64,000 nucleotides of DNA from Mortierella alpina. Its lineage: Eukaryota > Mortierellomycota > Mortierellomycetes > Mortierellales > Mortierellaceae. The notes beneath the pieces were generated by a model. That model ran no database searches and was not told the DNA's origin. It worked only from the letters and a program-made list of their open reading frames with translations. Location: NCBI GenBank assembly GCA_029449245.1, contig JANATF010000008.1:496001-560000 (forward strand). The letters are read 5' to 3'. Position 1 is the first letter of the stretch, and every line of letters starts with the position of its first letter. The translations under genes were made by a program, and so were the position numbers. This document shows positions 1-9,714 of this stretch, piece after piece.

Positions 1-474
1 ATGTAAGTCCCAGTACGCCCGCACCCGCACGCCCAATGCACGCTCTGCCTTGCCCCAGCAAAAATAAAAAAAGGGAGTTGCAGAACGGAGAATGGACGAT
101 TATTATTATTATCGCAGACGAGCGAACAGGAAGGGGGATCGTGACCTCCACTCAATCACCGTGCTCGCACTTTGACAAACACGCGGGCCGAACAGCCCAT
201 CCATCATCCCATCACCGTCCATGCGGCACCGCTTAGAGCGACGCAGAGCTGTTTGGACCCATTCGCAACCACTATAAAAGTCGCATTCCATGATTTTGTT
301 TTGGTCTTCTCTCTTCTTTTTCTTCTTTTTCCTCTTTTCCTCTTTTCCTCTTTTTCCTTTTTCCTTTTTCCCTTTTCCCTTTTGCGACTCGCCCCACTCC
401 ACTGCCCACAACAACGTGCACCACCCAATCCACCCACCAAGAAAGGCCCCCACGTAATCAAGTCAAGAGAAGCC
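1..474. other. Upstream region of the URC1-like gene
   Basis: No gene is recognised here. The stretch from about 300 to 390 is strongly CT-rich on the + strand (runs of TTTTCC and CTCTTTT), as is common in fungal core promoters and leaders. Its open frames are low-complexity translations of this tract and are not credible genes. Confidence 0.6.
273..280 (+). promoter_or_regulatory. Probable TATA box of the URC1-like gene
   Basis: TATAAAAG lies about 195 nt upstream of the chosen ATG at 475 and just before the pyrimidine-rich tract. The spacing suits a transcription start inside or after the CT tract. This is a motif match only. Confidence 0.45.
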
Positions 475-3189
475 ATGTCGGAATCCGTGCTCTCCCAAAT
501 CCTGATCTCCCTCGCGGACCTCAAGGCAAGCCAGCAGCTTCTTGCTGACAAGGTATGTAGTCAACCTAGTTCTCGCTCTGGACGTCTCTCTCATGCGAAG
601 GCTTTTCGACGGTCTAAACCATTCCCGCGCCGTTATCTCTTTTAGGTCGACAAGATTCAGGCTGATGCTGTCTTGTCCAAAGACGACCACCTGCCTCACA
701 AAGTTGCCCATTACCACAACAGTCCTGGTATGTTATTGTGTGCAAATGATCGTTCTTCATTGTTACGGAAAAGAATAAAGGCAGAGAGGCCCTCTGTGCT
801 GATGCCTATCGGTATGCTAGACTGAGGCTAGCTAGCCGCATTGTCTGCCTTCTGAAGGAAAGAATTGCATGGACCTATTTATTTTTTGTGTGTGCACGCA
901 TACCCCTCGTATTCCGCTATATAATGCGCATCGCCCTTCCCCTTTTGCTGTTCTCTCTGATCTCGCATCCCCTTGTCAAAGAGGGTGGTGTTATGTACTG
1001 CAGAACGCAAGACCAACTAAACTGAGCGTCATGCTGACGATCGGGTCATACCTTGGGGCAGGAACAAACAAAGGGATAAATGCTGTATTACACAAACATC
1101 CCTATTCTGTGCGCTGTTCAGCTGTTCGCACCAGCAAACCACTCTATTTGCCATATACTCTGACACTTTTATTTTTCCCACCCTTTACTGTCATTCTTTT
1201 GTGCTTCCTTAGGCCATTCAGACTCTGATGTTGATACGATCGTGTCGCCCAGCTTCGAAGCTGAGCATGCTGGTATCTACACCGAAAAGCCGGTCATCAC
1301 CAGTAAGGACAGAGAGAGATTCTAAAAAAATCAAGTTGTGCGTTTGCAACTCTTGCTGACCTATATGTCACCGCAATTCTTTTTTCCTCGTCGTAGCTTA
1401 TGAAGGACAGAAGGGAGTCCGTCCTTCCAAGATGAACTGGGGTGAGGCCGATCCCAAGGTTCGAGGCCCCGTGGTGATTTCTCGCCTGCCCAACTCGATC
1501 AATGTCCGGTAAGGCCCCTGCGCGCATACATATGGGAAAAGATGACAATCGTCCCGAGCGTGTCAGACGCCATTCTGCACCCGTGAACCGTGAACAATGT
1601 GAGCCCTGATACTTTTGTATATACGTCGAATGCTTTGAGATAGAAATGCCATTGGTGCGTATGGAGGCCCTTATTCAATCTACCGCGCTCTTGCTATTGC
1701 CATGGGCGATTTGCCAGCCGACGTAAGTGCGCATTGATCATGCTTGTGCGGGCCGGTGATTGATATTTATCCTACACGTACAGCTTTTCTAACCCTCATC
1801 GGACTTCTGTTTTGGTCTCTTGGATTGACCATTAGCACAAGCCCAACTTTGATAACACACAGCCTCCCATCACGATCAAGCAGCAGCCTCAGTGGGCCGA
1901 TGCATCCAAGATTGTGTCGATGGACCCTTTTGGCCACCTCACTAACCATTATTACAAGAGCGAGATCGAAAAGGGCTTGGATGTCCGTCCTACCATTGCC
2001 ATAACTCGCGCACACATGATCGTCCCCGAGGTACAGGCTGCTCTCAGCAGTGGAGAAATGAAGGTCGATGGCAAGGTCATCGTGAACGAATCGGGCGAAC
2101 TCAATGTCCATAAGGCGGCTGTGGATCCTGTCTGGTACCTTCCCGGTGTTGCTGAGCGTCTGAAGGTCGACGAAGACCATTTGCGTCGTTCATTATTGTA
2201 AGTCATTGCTTTCAAGTGATTCCTCGACAATTACATGACTCTTAGGAAGAGAGATGATGTATCACTATCGAATGTTCACACCGCATTGCTTTTTGCCCCC
2301 TTTATGTGATTTTTGTTATCATACAGCGAGAACACAGGTGGCATGTACCCTGAGCTGATCACCCGACCCGACCTAAAGGTCTTCCTTCCTCCTATCGGCG
2401 GTCTTACAGTCTACATCTTTGGCAACCATGAGCTGCTCTCGGATCCTAATACACGCTTGACTGTGCGTGTACATGACGAGTGCAATGGTTCCGATGTCTT
2501 TGGTTCTGATATTTGCACATGCCGTCCTTACCTTGTGTATGGTATGCTCGAGTCTATTAAGGAGGCACAGAATGGCGGTGTTGGTCTGATCATCTACTGT
2601 AAGTTTAGTTCAAGACGTCCTTCATCTTTTGACGGCATGACGTGCAGAGCGGCCTTTCAAATCCTGACCACCCTCGCCTCTTTTCTCTAGTCCGCAAGGA
2701 GGGACGTGCCTTAGGCGAGGTCACAAAGTACTTGGTCTACAATGCCCGCAAGAGAGAGGGAGACTCTGCGTCCAAATACTTCCAGCGAACCCAGGATGTC
2801 GCTGGTGTGAAGGATATGCGCTTCCAGGCATTGATGCCCGATGTGTTCCACTGGCTTGGAGTGACTAAGATTGACCGATTCATGTCCATGTCCAACATGA
2901 AGCACGACGCGCTCATTGAAGCAGGCATCAAAGTATGTGATTATCAACCGGTGCGTGCTTGTTTGTCGCATATAACTCAGTATTCTCTTGCTGATCTTGT
3001 CTCCTCCTCCTTTTTTCATTATTCCAGATTCTTGAGCGCTGCCCCATTCCTGACGACTTGATCCCTCCAGATTCGAAGGTCGAGATGGATGCCAAGATTG
3101 CTGCTGGCTACTTCACGACTGGACGAATCCCGCGCGAGGAGGAGTTGTGTCACACTGTTGGACGTGGCTGGGATGAGTTTCAACACTAA
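475..3189 (+). CDS. URC1: GTP cyclohydrolase II-like protein, URC1 type (uracil catabolism)
   Basis: Nine exons join in frame: 475-552, 646-727, 1213-1302, 1397-1508, 1644-1722, 1836-2197, 2327-2598, 2691-2932 and 3028-3189, giving about 492 residues. Exon 7 holds the GTP cyclohydrolase II core. HDEC near residues 317-320 and a CTC triplet at 331-333 supply the three zinc-ligand cysteines of the family, and exon 8 opens with the RKEGRALGE-type segment that matches the RibA active-site loop. The protein is more than twice the length of bacterial RibA because of a long N-terminal extension, as in fungal URC1. In Lachancea kluyveri URC1 belongs to the URC uracil-degradation pathway; a riboflavin role is the alternative. 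No other URC gene is seen nearby. The start is the first ATG after the CT-rich leader, and all introns are GT-AG. Confidence 0.82.
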
Positions 3190-3772
3190 GAGCCACATCG
3201 CGGAAACAACTCACGGGTGAAAAGTTGGCGCTGCTGGAGGATGTCGAGATTGAATGGATTCAAAGAAAGGACGAGCGACATAGAACATGTAGCAGGCGAA
3301 TGTATTATACACTTTTAAAGCGAGGCTGAACTAAAAAGGAAAGGGTGTACAGAAGAAGCCGGAGAGTGGAGCACCTTGATGCTCCTGTCTGTCCCTTTGG
3401 CAAAAACATTGCATGTGAACATGGCCCTTGGTTACTCAGCCTTCTCCTCAATCGCCTGCATCTCCGATGACCCCTCACCATATCCTGCTTGGTCTGCTTC
3501 AATCGTGCCATTCTCCCACCCATCACGCTCCTCATGTTCATGTTTGTCCTCCACTTGCCTCTCAGCACACAAGGGCAAACCCCAATTCCACAGAGCTCCT
3601 CTTTCTCTTGTTTGCCTTACCTTTTCCAATCTTGTCCACACGACCTAGTTGTGATCAACAACCTCTGCTCCCCGCCAGAGCTAGACGCATCCATTCTTCA
3701 TTCCCCTCTTTCCTTTCAGGCACCCTTTGACACACTTCATCAAAACAATAATACCTCACACCCAACTTGATC
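3190..3772. other. Intergenic region
   Basis: This separates two co-directional genes. The second half (about 3440-3770) is CT-rich on the + strand and is probably the promoter and leader of the BTB gene. Overlapping open frames on both strands are composition-driven and resemble nothing known. Confidence 0.6.
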
Positions 3773-5486
3773 ATGTCTGATCCAGTGTTGACCCAACTTC
3801 CTGAGCAACAGCTGGATATGGAGACACGGAGCGACCCAGATGGCGACCTAATCGTCGAAGAGAGTGTTGACCTTCCACCAGTAACATATATGGCCAACGT
3901 AATTGCAAGCCAGTTGCTGGAGAGAGGCAGACTCATGTTTGACAGACGATCCGACGCCAACTGTATCCTTAAAGTTGGTGAAAAGAAATATTATGTACAC
4001 GTCCAAATGCTCGCGGTAAAGATTCCTCTCTTCCTGTCCTCCTCAGCCCGGGTCTGGCTTCTCTCCACCGTCCTGAACACGCAACAGCATTTCAGAGTAC
4101 CCTCTGGTTAAATATTGGAGCAAGCGAAAAAATGGGTCTACTCCCTTGGTGCGACACTCTGGAACGAGAGAACTCGGCCTTCATCCTTTTTTTCCTTTTC
4201 GCACTACGCTGAACACATGCAGCACGAAAAAGGCAACACGTTTGCCAGAAGCAAAAGAAATGATGGAAAATGAAGAAGAAAGAGACCCACCCCTACGGCT
4301 TACATTGCAGCATCAAATAGCTTTGATGCAGAGCGTTGTTGTACACTAGAAATGGCGACTCCCCCCTCTCCACCACCAAAAGCCTGCGAAGGCTCTGTTT
4401 GGTGCAGATCCTTATATGTGGTTGCCCCCGAGAGGCGAACGGGACAAGAGGTGGATAGTAAACGGGAGCAGCACTGGCTCACGGACTGACCTGCATACTC
4501 CACTTTGAGCCATTTCGAGTACACGGCTGATGAAGGCATTCATTGGATGAGGCGTGGAAATGCATATGGGTTTTCAGGGACGTTTTGTTTTCTGCGATGC
4601 ATCACCAAGATATCTCTCCTGACGATGCCATTAACCTTTGTGTCTTCTTTTCTTTTGGCAATGGACGCCCATGACCCCTGCAGGCGCGATCACCCACCTT
4701 CAGACGCATCTTTGACGACATGATAGCCGATGACGCTTGGGGGAGACTGTCCGACTCTGATGGTTCGAGCGAGGATAGCCTAGAAGAAATTGATTCGAGC
4801 GGCAATGAAATGGAAGCATGCGACGATGGTAAAGGGACATCCGCAGTTAATCTAACCCGTAGTTCAAGCCATTTGTAATATATATGGACCTATGAACTAC
4901 GCACAAGGCTTACACTTTATTTTGGCAATGATAGCACGAGCGTTTCGACAGTGGCGAGTGGACCACTGCGGTATCGAAGATCTGAATGTCAAACTTCGTC
5001 GACTGGGTCTGCGTAGCTCTTCGCTATTCAACGAGGATGATAGCAGTGGAGAGCATGGTGACACCTCGGATGACAGCGACGACACGGATAGCTTTTTACC
5101 TGAGCTTTCCGTGGACTTTCGAGATCCTGAAGGGAGCCATTTCGAAGAGTTACTGCGATGGGTAAGAAAAACAACGAACCACCTGTACTGATCTAAAAAT
5201 ATTGATGATTGTTGCCATAACACGTTGCTTTTCCTCCTTTCCTCCCTTTCCTCCCAATTAGGTCTATACTGGCGAAGACGAACGCTGGCTACACTTCTTC
5301 ACGCCCGAAAACTACAAATCCATCCTGGAAAACATCCTACGCCTCAATATTGTCAATCGGCAGGTCCTTGACCTTTGTCTCACGTATGAGGCACGCACGT
5401 CGCCTGATCAAAAGCTCCGAGGCATGGCAGTCGAGTTGTTATCTTCCCATTCGCATATGGATCTAGACGAGGCCGACTTGACGTGA
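3773..5486 (+). CDS. BTB/POZ domain protein
   Basis: Four exons fit: 3773-4015, 4684-4828, 4935-5161 and 5262-5486, giving about 279 residues. The junction of exons 1 and 2 rebuilds a typical BTB core. A segment with SDANCILKVGEKKYYVHVQM is followed across the intron by LAARSPTFRRIFDDM, matching the D-x-x-(I/L)-V ... H-x-x-(I/V)-L-A-A-R-S-P-x-F pattern of the family. Acidic Ser/Asp-rich stretches follow in exons 2 and 3, and a helical tail (WLHFFTPENY onward) resembles the back half of BTB proteins that bind cullin-3. The target is unknown. Intron 1 is 668 nt, far longer than the others in this window. A possible polyadenylation signal AATAAA lies at 5526-5531. Family confidence is high; specific function is not assigned. 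Confidence 0.75.
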
Positions 5487-5970
5487 CGCTTGCCCTCCAT
5501 GTCTCTCAAGCTATGACAAAGGCGAAATAAATTACACCCTTGTAGATGCACGCTACGCACTTGCTATGCCCAACAAGGGCGGCATATTTTTTCCCTTTAT
5601 GCACACAACTGCAGATGCTACAATCGTGTCCCTGTGCCGAAGGAAGGGGACAGTGTGACACCAATGCATTCTCATCTTAAAGCAGCCATGAAAGAAAGAT
5701 GCCAATACCACTTTGGTAGTGTGCTTCATACTCAATGCAATGAATAAACAGAACACCACGCCCGACGCATATCTAATATTCAGAGTACAAATCCTCGTGC
5801 GTTTCATTTCACAGTGCGAATGAAAGGCAAGGATTGTTGTGCATGACAACATGACAACTAAGTATTTAGATGGGAAAGGCCCAAGGTGAGGGCTTTAGAA
5901 CTCGAGACAGTGTCTACGGGTGATTTCTTGCAGAACAACATCCTCTGTGTTAGGGTGGCCGCCCTCTCTC
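5487..5970. other. Convergent intergenic region
   Basis: This lies between the 3' ends of the BTB gene and the endopolyphosphatase gene. It holds the AATAAA at 5526-5531 and otherwise only unremarkable sequence; no gene is seen. Confidence 0.6.
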
Positions 5971-7880
5971 TCAGCCGAGTAACTTGTCGGTTCCCGTTTG
6001 TACAACCATTCTCTGCAGATACTCCTTCTTGAGGCTGTTGCTTCTAACAATACGTTTTGCCAAGTCGAGCCACGAGCCAACACCAAGGTCCTCAAGCCCG
6101 TAAGCATCCTTCGTTCGATACTCGACCTCATACTCGCAGGGCCTCGTCGGCTCTAAGTTGGCACGAGTGAGGTTGGCCCAGTATTGTGTGTATTCAAGAG
6201 GAAATCCAAAGGCACCTGAGGGCACAGCAGGTGGGTAGGGTCTTGGATTCCGGTGCCTATGCCTAGGCTTATGTTTGCTGCCATTATGCCTCTTCCTGCT
6301 TTCGAACGATTCCTCAGGTTCGATATCGCCATTGAGTAATGCCGTGAAATTTCCCTCGAGTTCATGCTGCCATATTTCACCGTCCTCACCATCGTTCACC
6401 GCATCAATCAAAAGTCTTGCGGGCCGACGTAAGGCTGCTGCCGCAGTGCCGCCTCCAACGGCATAGGGGGTGGCAAGTTGGTATGTAAAGACGCGGAAGG
6501 TCGGTTGATACGTTGGCACAACGGATGCCGTGACCAATACCGCAGCATAGTTGCCCAACTTCAATTTCTTGGGTATATCCTCGTACTGATTCCATAGGTC
6601 CATTAAGTAGGAAGTCAAGCCCAATGCATGAAACCGGTCGTAATCGTCCTCGTCTTCGACGGTCAATACAGTATCGTCCTCCTCGTCGTGGACTTCATCC
6701 TCGTCTTCGACGGTCAATACAGTATCTTCCTCCTCTTCGCGGACTTCGTCCTCCTCTGACCACAGACTAGGTTTGACTTTGCGGTCAGATAGAAGGAAAA
6801 AGTGGTCGATATTGGCGTGCCCGTACAAGTGGCCTACGATCACGTCCGCGTACTCGAGCGACAGTCGGGTGTATCTAGAATAGCACGTTGGCGTGTACGA
6901 CTTTCGGTCCGGAGGTACATGTCCCGCCAAATACGCGACCATTTTCCGCTTTCTTAACGATCCCAGCTCTGTCTCTAGCCATTCCATGTGCTCTGTCCCT
7001 GCTTCGTCGCGTTTCTTGCACCCGTCTACCGCCGTGTTGTGAATGTAAAAGTAAAGTGTGTTCAGACTTAATACACTGATCTTGTTGGGGACGACCTCGG
7101 ACGCATAGTATCCACCGCGACGGAACGTATGCAGCTCGCTCTCGGGGATGAAATCGGACCAAATTTCGGCAAAGTGCTTCAAAATTGAATTTGGACCGGG
7201 CAGGATGATGTTGTGAGGGTAGATATCGTTGTTGCCAATCGCAGGGACAATGGGAAGTCGTTGACCTGCGAGGTCAGTAGGGAAGGTTGCCAGGAATTTT
7301 TGTGTAATGGCTCTATTCATTTTGTAAATCTGTTCCTGAGTGCGAGGTTGTGTGTTGTCCGAGTCATGTCTACCAAAGGGAGAGAGCAAACGAGCGTATT
7401 GTGAGTGCATGTACTTATTGCCAACACCCTTGTTGTCATGGATAGATGCGATATAATGACCTACCTTGCATTATCGCCGGTCCAGATTACAAAGTCGATG
7501 GAGCCGACCAGGTTCTTGTCAAACCAGTCGAAGGTCGCGTTCACCAACGTAAAGGGGCTGTCGCAGATTGAATGTGGGGCTCCATAGTATCCGCCAATTG
7601 TGCTCTCTTCGTCGTCCAAGAGGCGCTTTGGACGTGCAAACCTCGCATCCTCCGTTCTTGGTTGCATCCTATGGCAAGAGGTAGTGATAGCGGCACCATT
7701 GTGGTAGAGGCTGTCGTAGTGGATGTCCGTTACATGAAGGAACTGGCCTTTAAGTCGAGATGAGGAGTATGCGGAGGCGAAAGAGAATACGCAGATAGAG
7801 CTGAGGAAGCAGAAGACCGAGATGTTGCGATACCCCGACCTGTTGAAAGTGCGACGAGTCCGGCCATGCAGAGAGAACAT
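5971..7880 (-). CDS. PPN1: Vacuolar endopolyphosphatase (calcineurin-like phosphoesterase)
   Basis: Two exons, 7880-7465 and 7369-5971, encode about 604 residues. A hydrophobic segment at about residues 19-38 is a signal anchor, as in yeast Ppn1, a type II vacuolar membrane protein. Metallophosphatase motifs follow in order: D52-x-H54 (VTDIHYD), GDNARHD from 135, GNND at 184-187, H289 (AGHVPP) and GHLYGH at 318-323. These residues bind the two metals of the active site. The enzyme is known to cut long polyphosphate chains internally. C-terminal KH/RH-rich and WANLTRAN segments resemble the family tail. Residues around 350-381 contain a duplicated acidic block with TVLTVEDED twice. The start is the Met before the anchor; an in-frame Met 18 codons upstream is possible. 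An acid sphingomyelinase-like phosphodiesterase is the alternative, less likely given GDNARHD. Confidence 0.85.
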
Positions 7881-8315
7881 CGCGTGAATGTGCGTTGCGC
7901 GCGCGTGAATGAGGGCAGGAGGAGAAATGAGCAATGAGCAAGCGTGGAAGAGAAAAGACAGAATTCAGAAAAAGTGGCATACCACTGTATACGCGCAGGC
8001 AGGGTTCAGTCCCTTTAGACAGGGGAAGTTAAGCGAATGCCAGACCGCGCATACGCAAGCAGCTTGGCTGTACTGTACTGTACTGTACTTGCACTTGATC
8101 ACCCATTGAGGTAGTGGGGTGTGAAAATCCGACGAGCGTGGGAAGCGAATGCGATATCCCGGCCGTGTCATCGTGCCTCTCCTGAAACCGTGCTCTGGCG
8201 ACCCCAAACCCAATGCGACTCAAATAGTCGATGTGAAAATAACGTTTTTAACTTTTGTGGGTTGTCCACTGACATCCTTCGCCGAACTCTACCATCACCA
8301 TCACTGATACAGCCA
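7881..8315. other. Intergenic region upstream of the endopolyphosphatase
   Basis: Probable promoter area of the minus-strand gene. It includes a short GTACT repeat near 8070-8090. No gene is recognised. Confidence 0.5.
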
Positions 8316-8742
8316 TGACCGAAACTCGAGGTCAGTGTTGAGTAAGGGTGACGACTGACCGTGGTATAAAAGATGCCCTACTTTGCGATACGTTTCTCCT
8401 TTGCGTCTGCTCTCTCCCTTCACCCGCGACACGCAGAGGTAAGTGGTCGTCTCCAACAACAACCACCTTCTTGCCTTTCCTTCTTTTTTGTTGTCTAAAG
8501 AATATGTTTATCTGATCACTCTCTTTTTCCACTTAGTCCTCGCCGATTACGTTGCCACACCTCAAGGGCGGCCCATTTCCGTCGTAAGAGAAGGGTAAGA
8601 GAAGGATATTATGCCACCTGCACCACGAACACTGCGAACGAGTAACGTCTGATCGCCCACCTTCTTGATCTCTAGTCACGCCTGGAATTTTGTCATTCTC
8701 CACATGCAAAAACGACAACTTTGCATTTGCTTAAGTAGCTAG
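8316..8742 (+). other. Possible short spliced transcript (46-codon ORF or noncoding RNA)
   Basis: Three blocks can be joined by GT-AG rules: 8316-8331, 8537-8594 and 8676-8742. They give a 46-residue frame that starts with MTETR, continues VLADYVATPQGRPISVV and ends at TAG 8740-8742. The first donor (GTCAGT) is weak. Alternatively, transcription may begin downstream of the TATA box at 8365. In that case a GTAAGT donor at 8436 would be joined to the acceptor at 8534-8536, giving a leader or a noncoding RNA with no early ATG. The product is not recognised, and a decayed gene start is also possible. Confidence 0.22.
8365..8372 (+). promoter_or_regulatory. TATA-box-like element
   Basis: TATAAAAG is followed by a pyrimidine-rich leader and, about 65 nt later, by GAGGTAAGT, a strong splice donor context. 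The arrangement looks like a highly expressed fungal gene start, but no clear coding sequence follows. Confidence 0.35.
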
Positions 8743-9223
8743 ATAGAATATGTAGGCATGCCTGTCAGCATGCTCCCCAGTGCTGGGCTAAATTGAGCGA
8801 TGGCGCCGTTTTACTCACTAGCCGCCATTGACCTGTAGCCTGCCTCTCCTGACCCTTTCCTGTGAGCAATCTAAACACATCGACCGAACGAATATTCGCG
8901 CCTCCCATAATGTGAACGAATACAAGGATCCTACCGCTGCAATACGCTATCGAAAATTGTCTACAGACGACTCATGATTTCAGAACAGTGCCAACATCAA
9001 ACAGACAACTCAAACGAGCGATGAAATTCATAAAGTAGACTTCAAAGGTGAGGAAGACGGTAAACGAACTAACACGAGGTCAGGTCGTATGATGAACATC
9101 TTCCAAAGCCGACGGTTCGGAAGATCAGTTGTCAATACAATAGCACATTATCCCCCTCGACTCTATTACACATGATTGAAACACATAGAAGACGCCTGAA
9201 CAACGTCTACGCAACGTCAACGC

Positions 9224-9224
<1 letters not shown>
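8743..9224. other. Intergenic region left of the repeat block
   Basis: No gene, tRNA or recognisable element is seen. The stretch ends at the poly-C run that marks the left edge of the repeat block. Confidence 0.5.

Positions 9225-9255
<31 letters not shown>
9225..9255 (+). repeat. Homopolymer run of 31 C
   Basis: An uninterrupted C run sits about 95 nt to the left of the first recognisable repeat unit. Its exact length is uncertain because long G/C homopolymers are hard to sequence. It may be an assembly weak point at the array boundary. Confidence 0.85.
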
Positions 9256-9348
9256 ACGGACCGGAACGATGTATATTAGCAGAATCCAAAGTAGGAGTAA
9301 CCCGCAAGGACTCTTAATCGACTCTAGGGGGCGTCTGGATGAAAAGGT

Positions 9349-9713
9349 GAATGAAATCCCTACAGACTCTCTTTCCACTCGTACTTGTCAACCCTGCACT
9401 AAGTCAGTCAGTCGCAGGAGTAAGTGCAACAAGCGTCGTGATGCCGCTTATGAATGAGCAGGGTGCTCTTCCAGGAACCCTCCGCAGCGGACTGACAACC
9501 TCGACACCGCACTCGTTTTCCATCTGTCTGCCGCTATCCATCTGCTTCGAGCCAAAGAGAAGGTACGTTTAACGCGGTCTTCTTGCGTGTGTGTCTCTGG
9601 CTTGTCGTATGTGTTGTCAGCCCATAAAGCGCAGCCAGGTCACTGAAAGCCCTAGAGTCTACCAGACCCAAGGGTGAGTGCAAGGAGCCTTGCTATGCCA
9701 CTTTCGAATGAGA
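9349..9713 (+). repeat. Inverted copy of the array unit
   Basis: This stretch matches the array unit, but in + orientation. A CTACAG acceptor ending at 9365 is followed by an exon-like block 9366-9562 (197 nt) and a GTACGT donor at 9563. An intron-like part and the start of a second, degenerate unit follow (near 9630-9713). The array proper then starts in the opposite orientation. Blocks 9500-9625 and about 9732-9870 are near-perfect reverse complements, so the junction is a large inverted repeat. The copy is more diverged than the internal units and its frame is shifted. Confidence 0.8.
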
Positions 9714-9714
9714 A

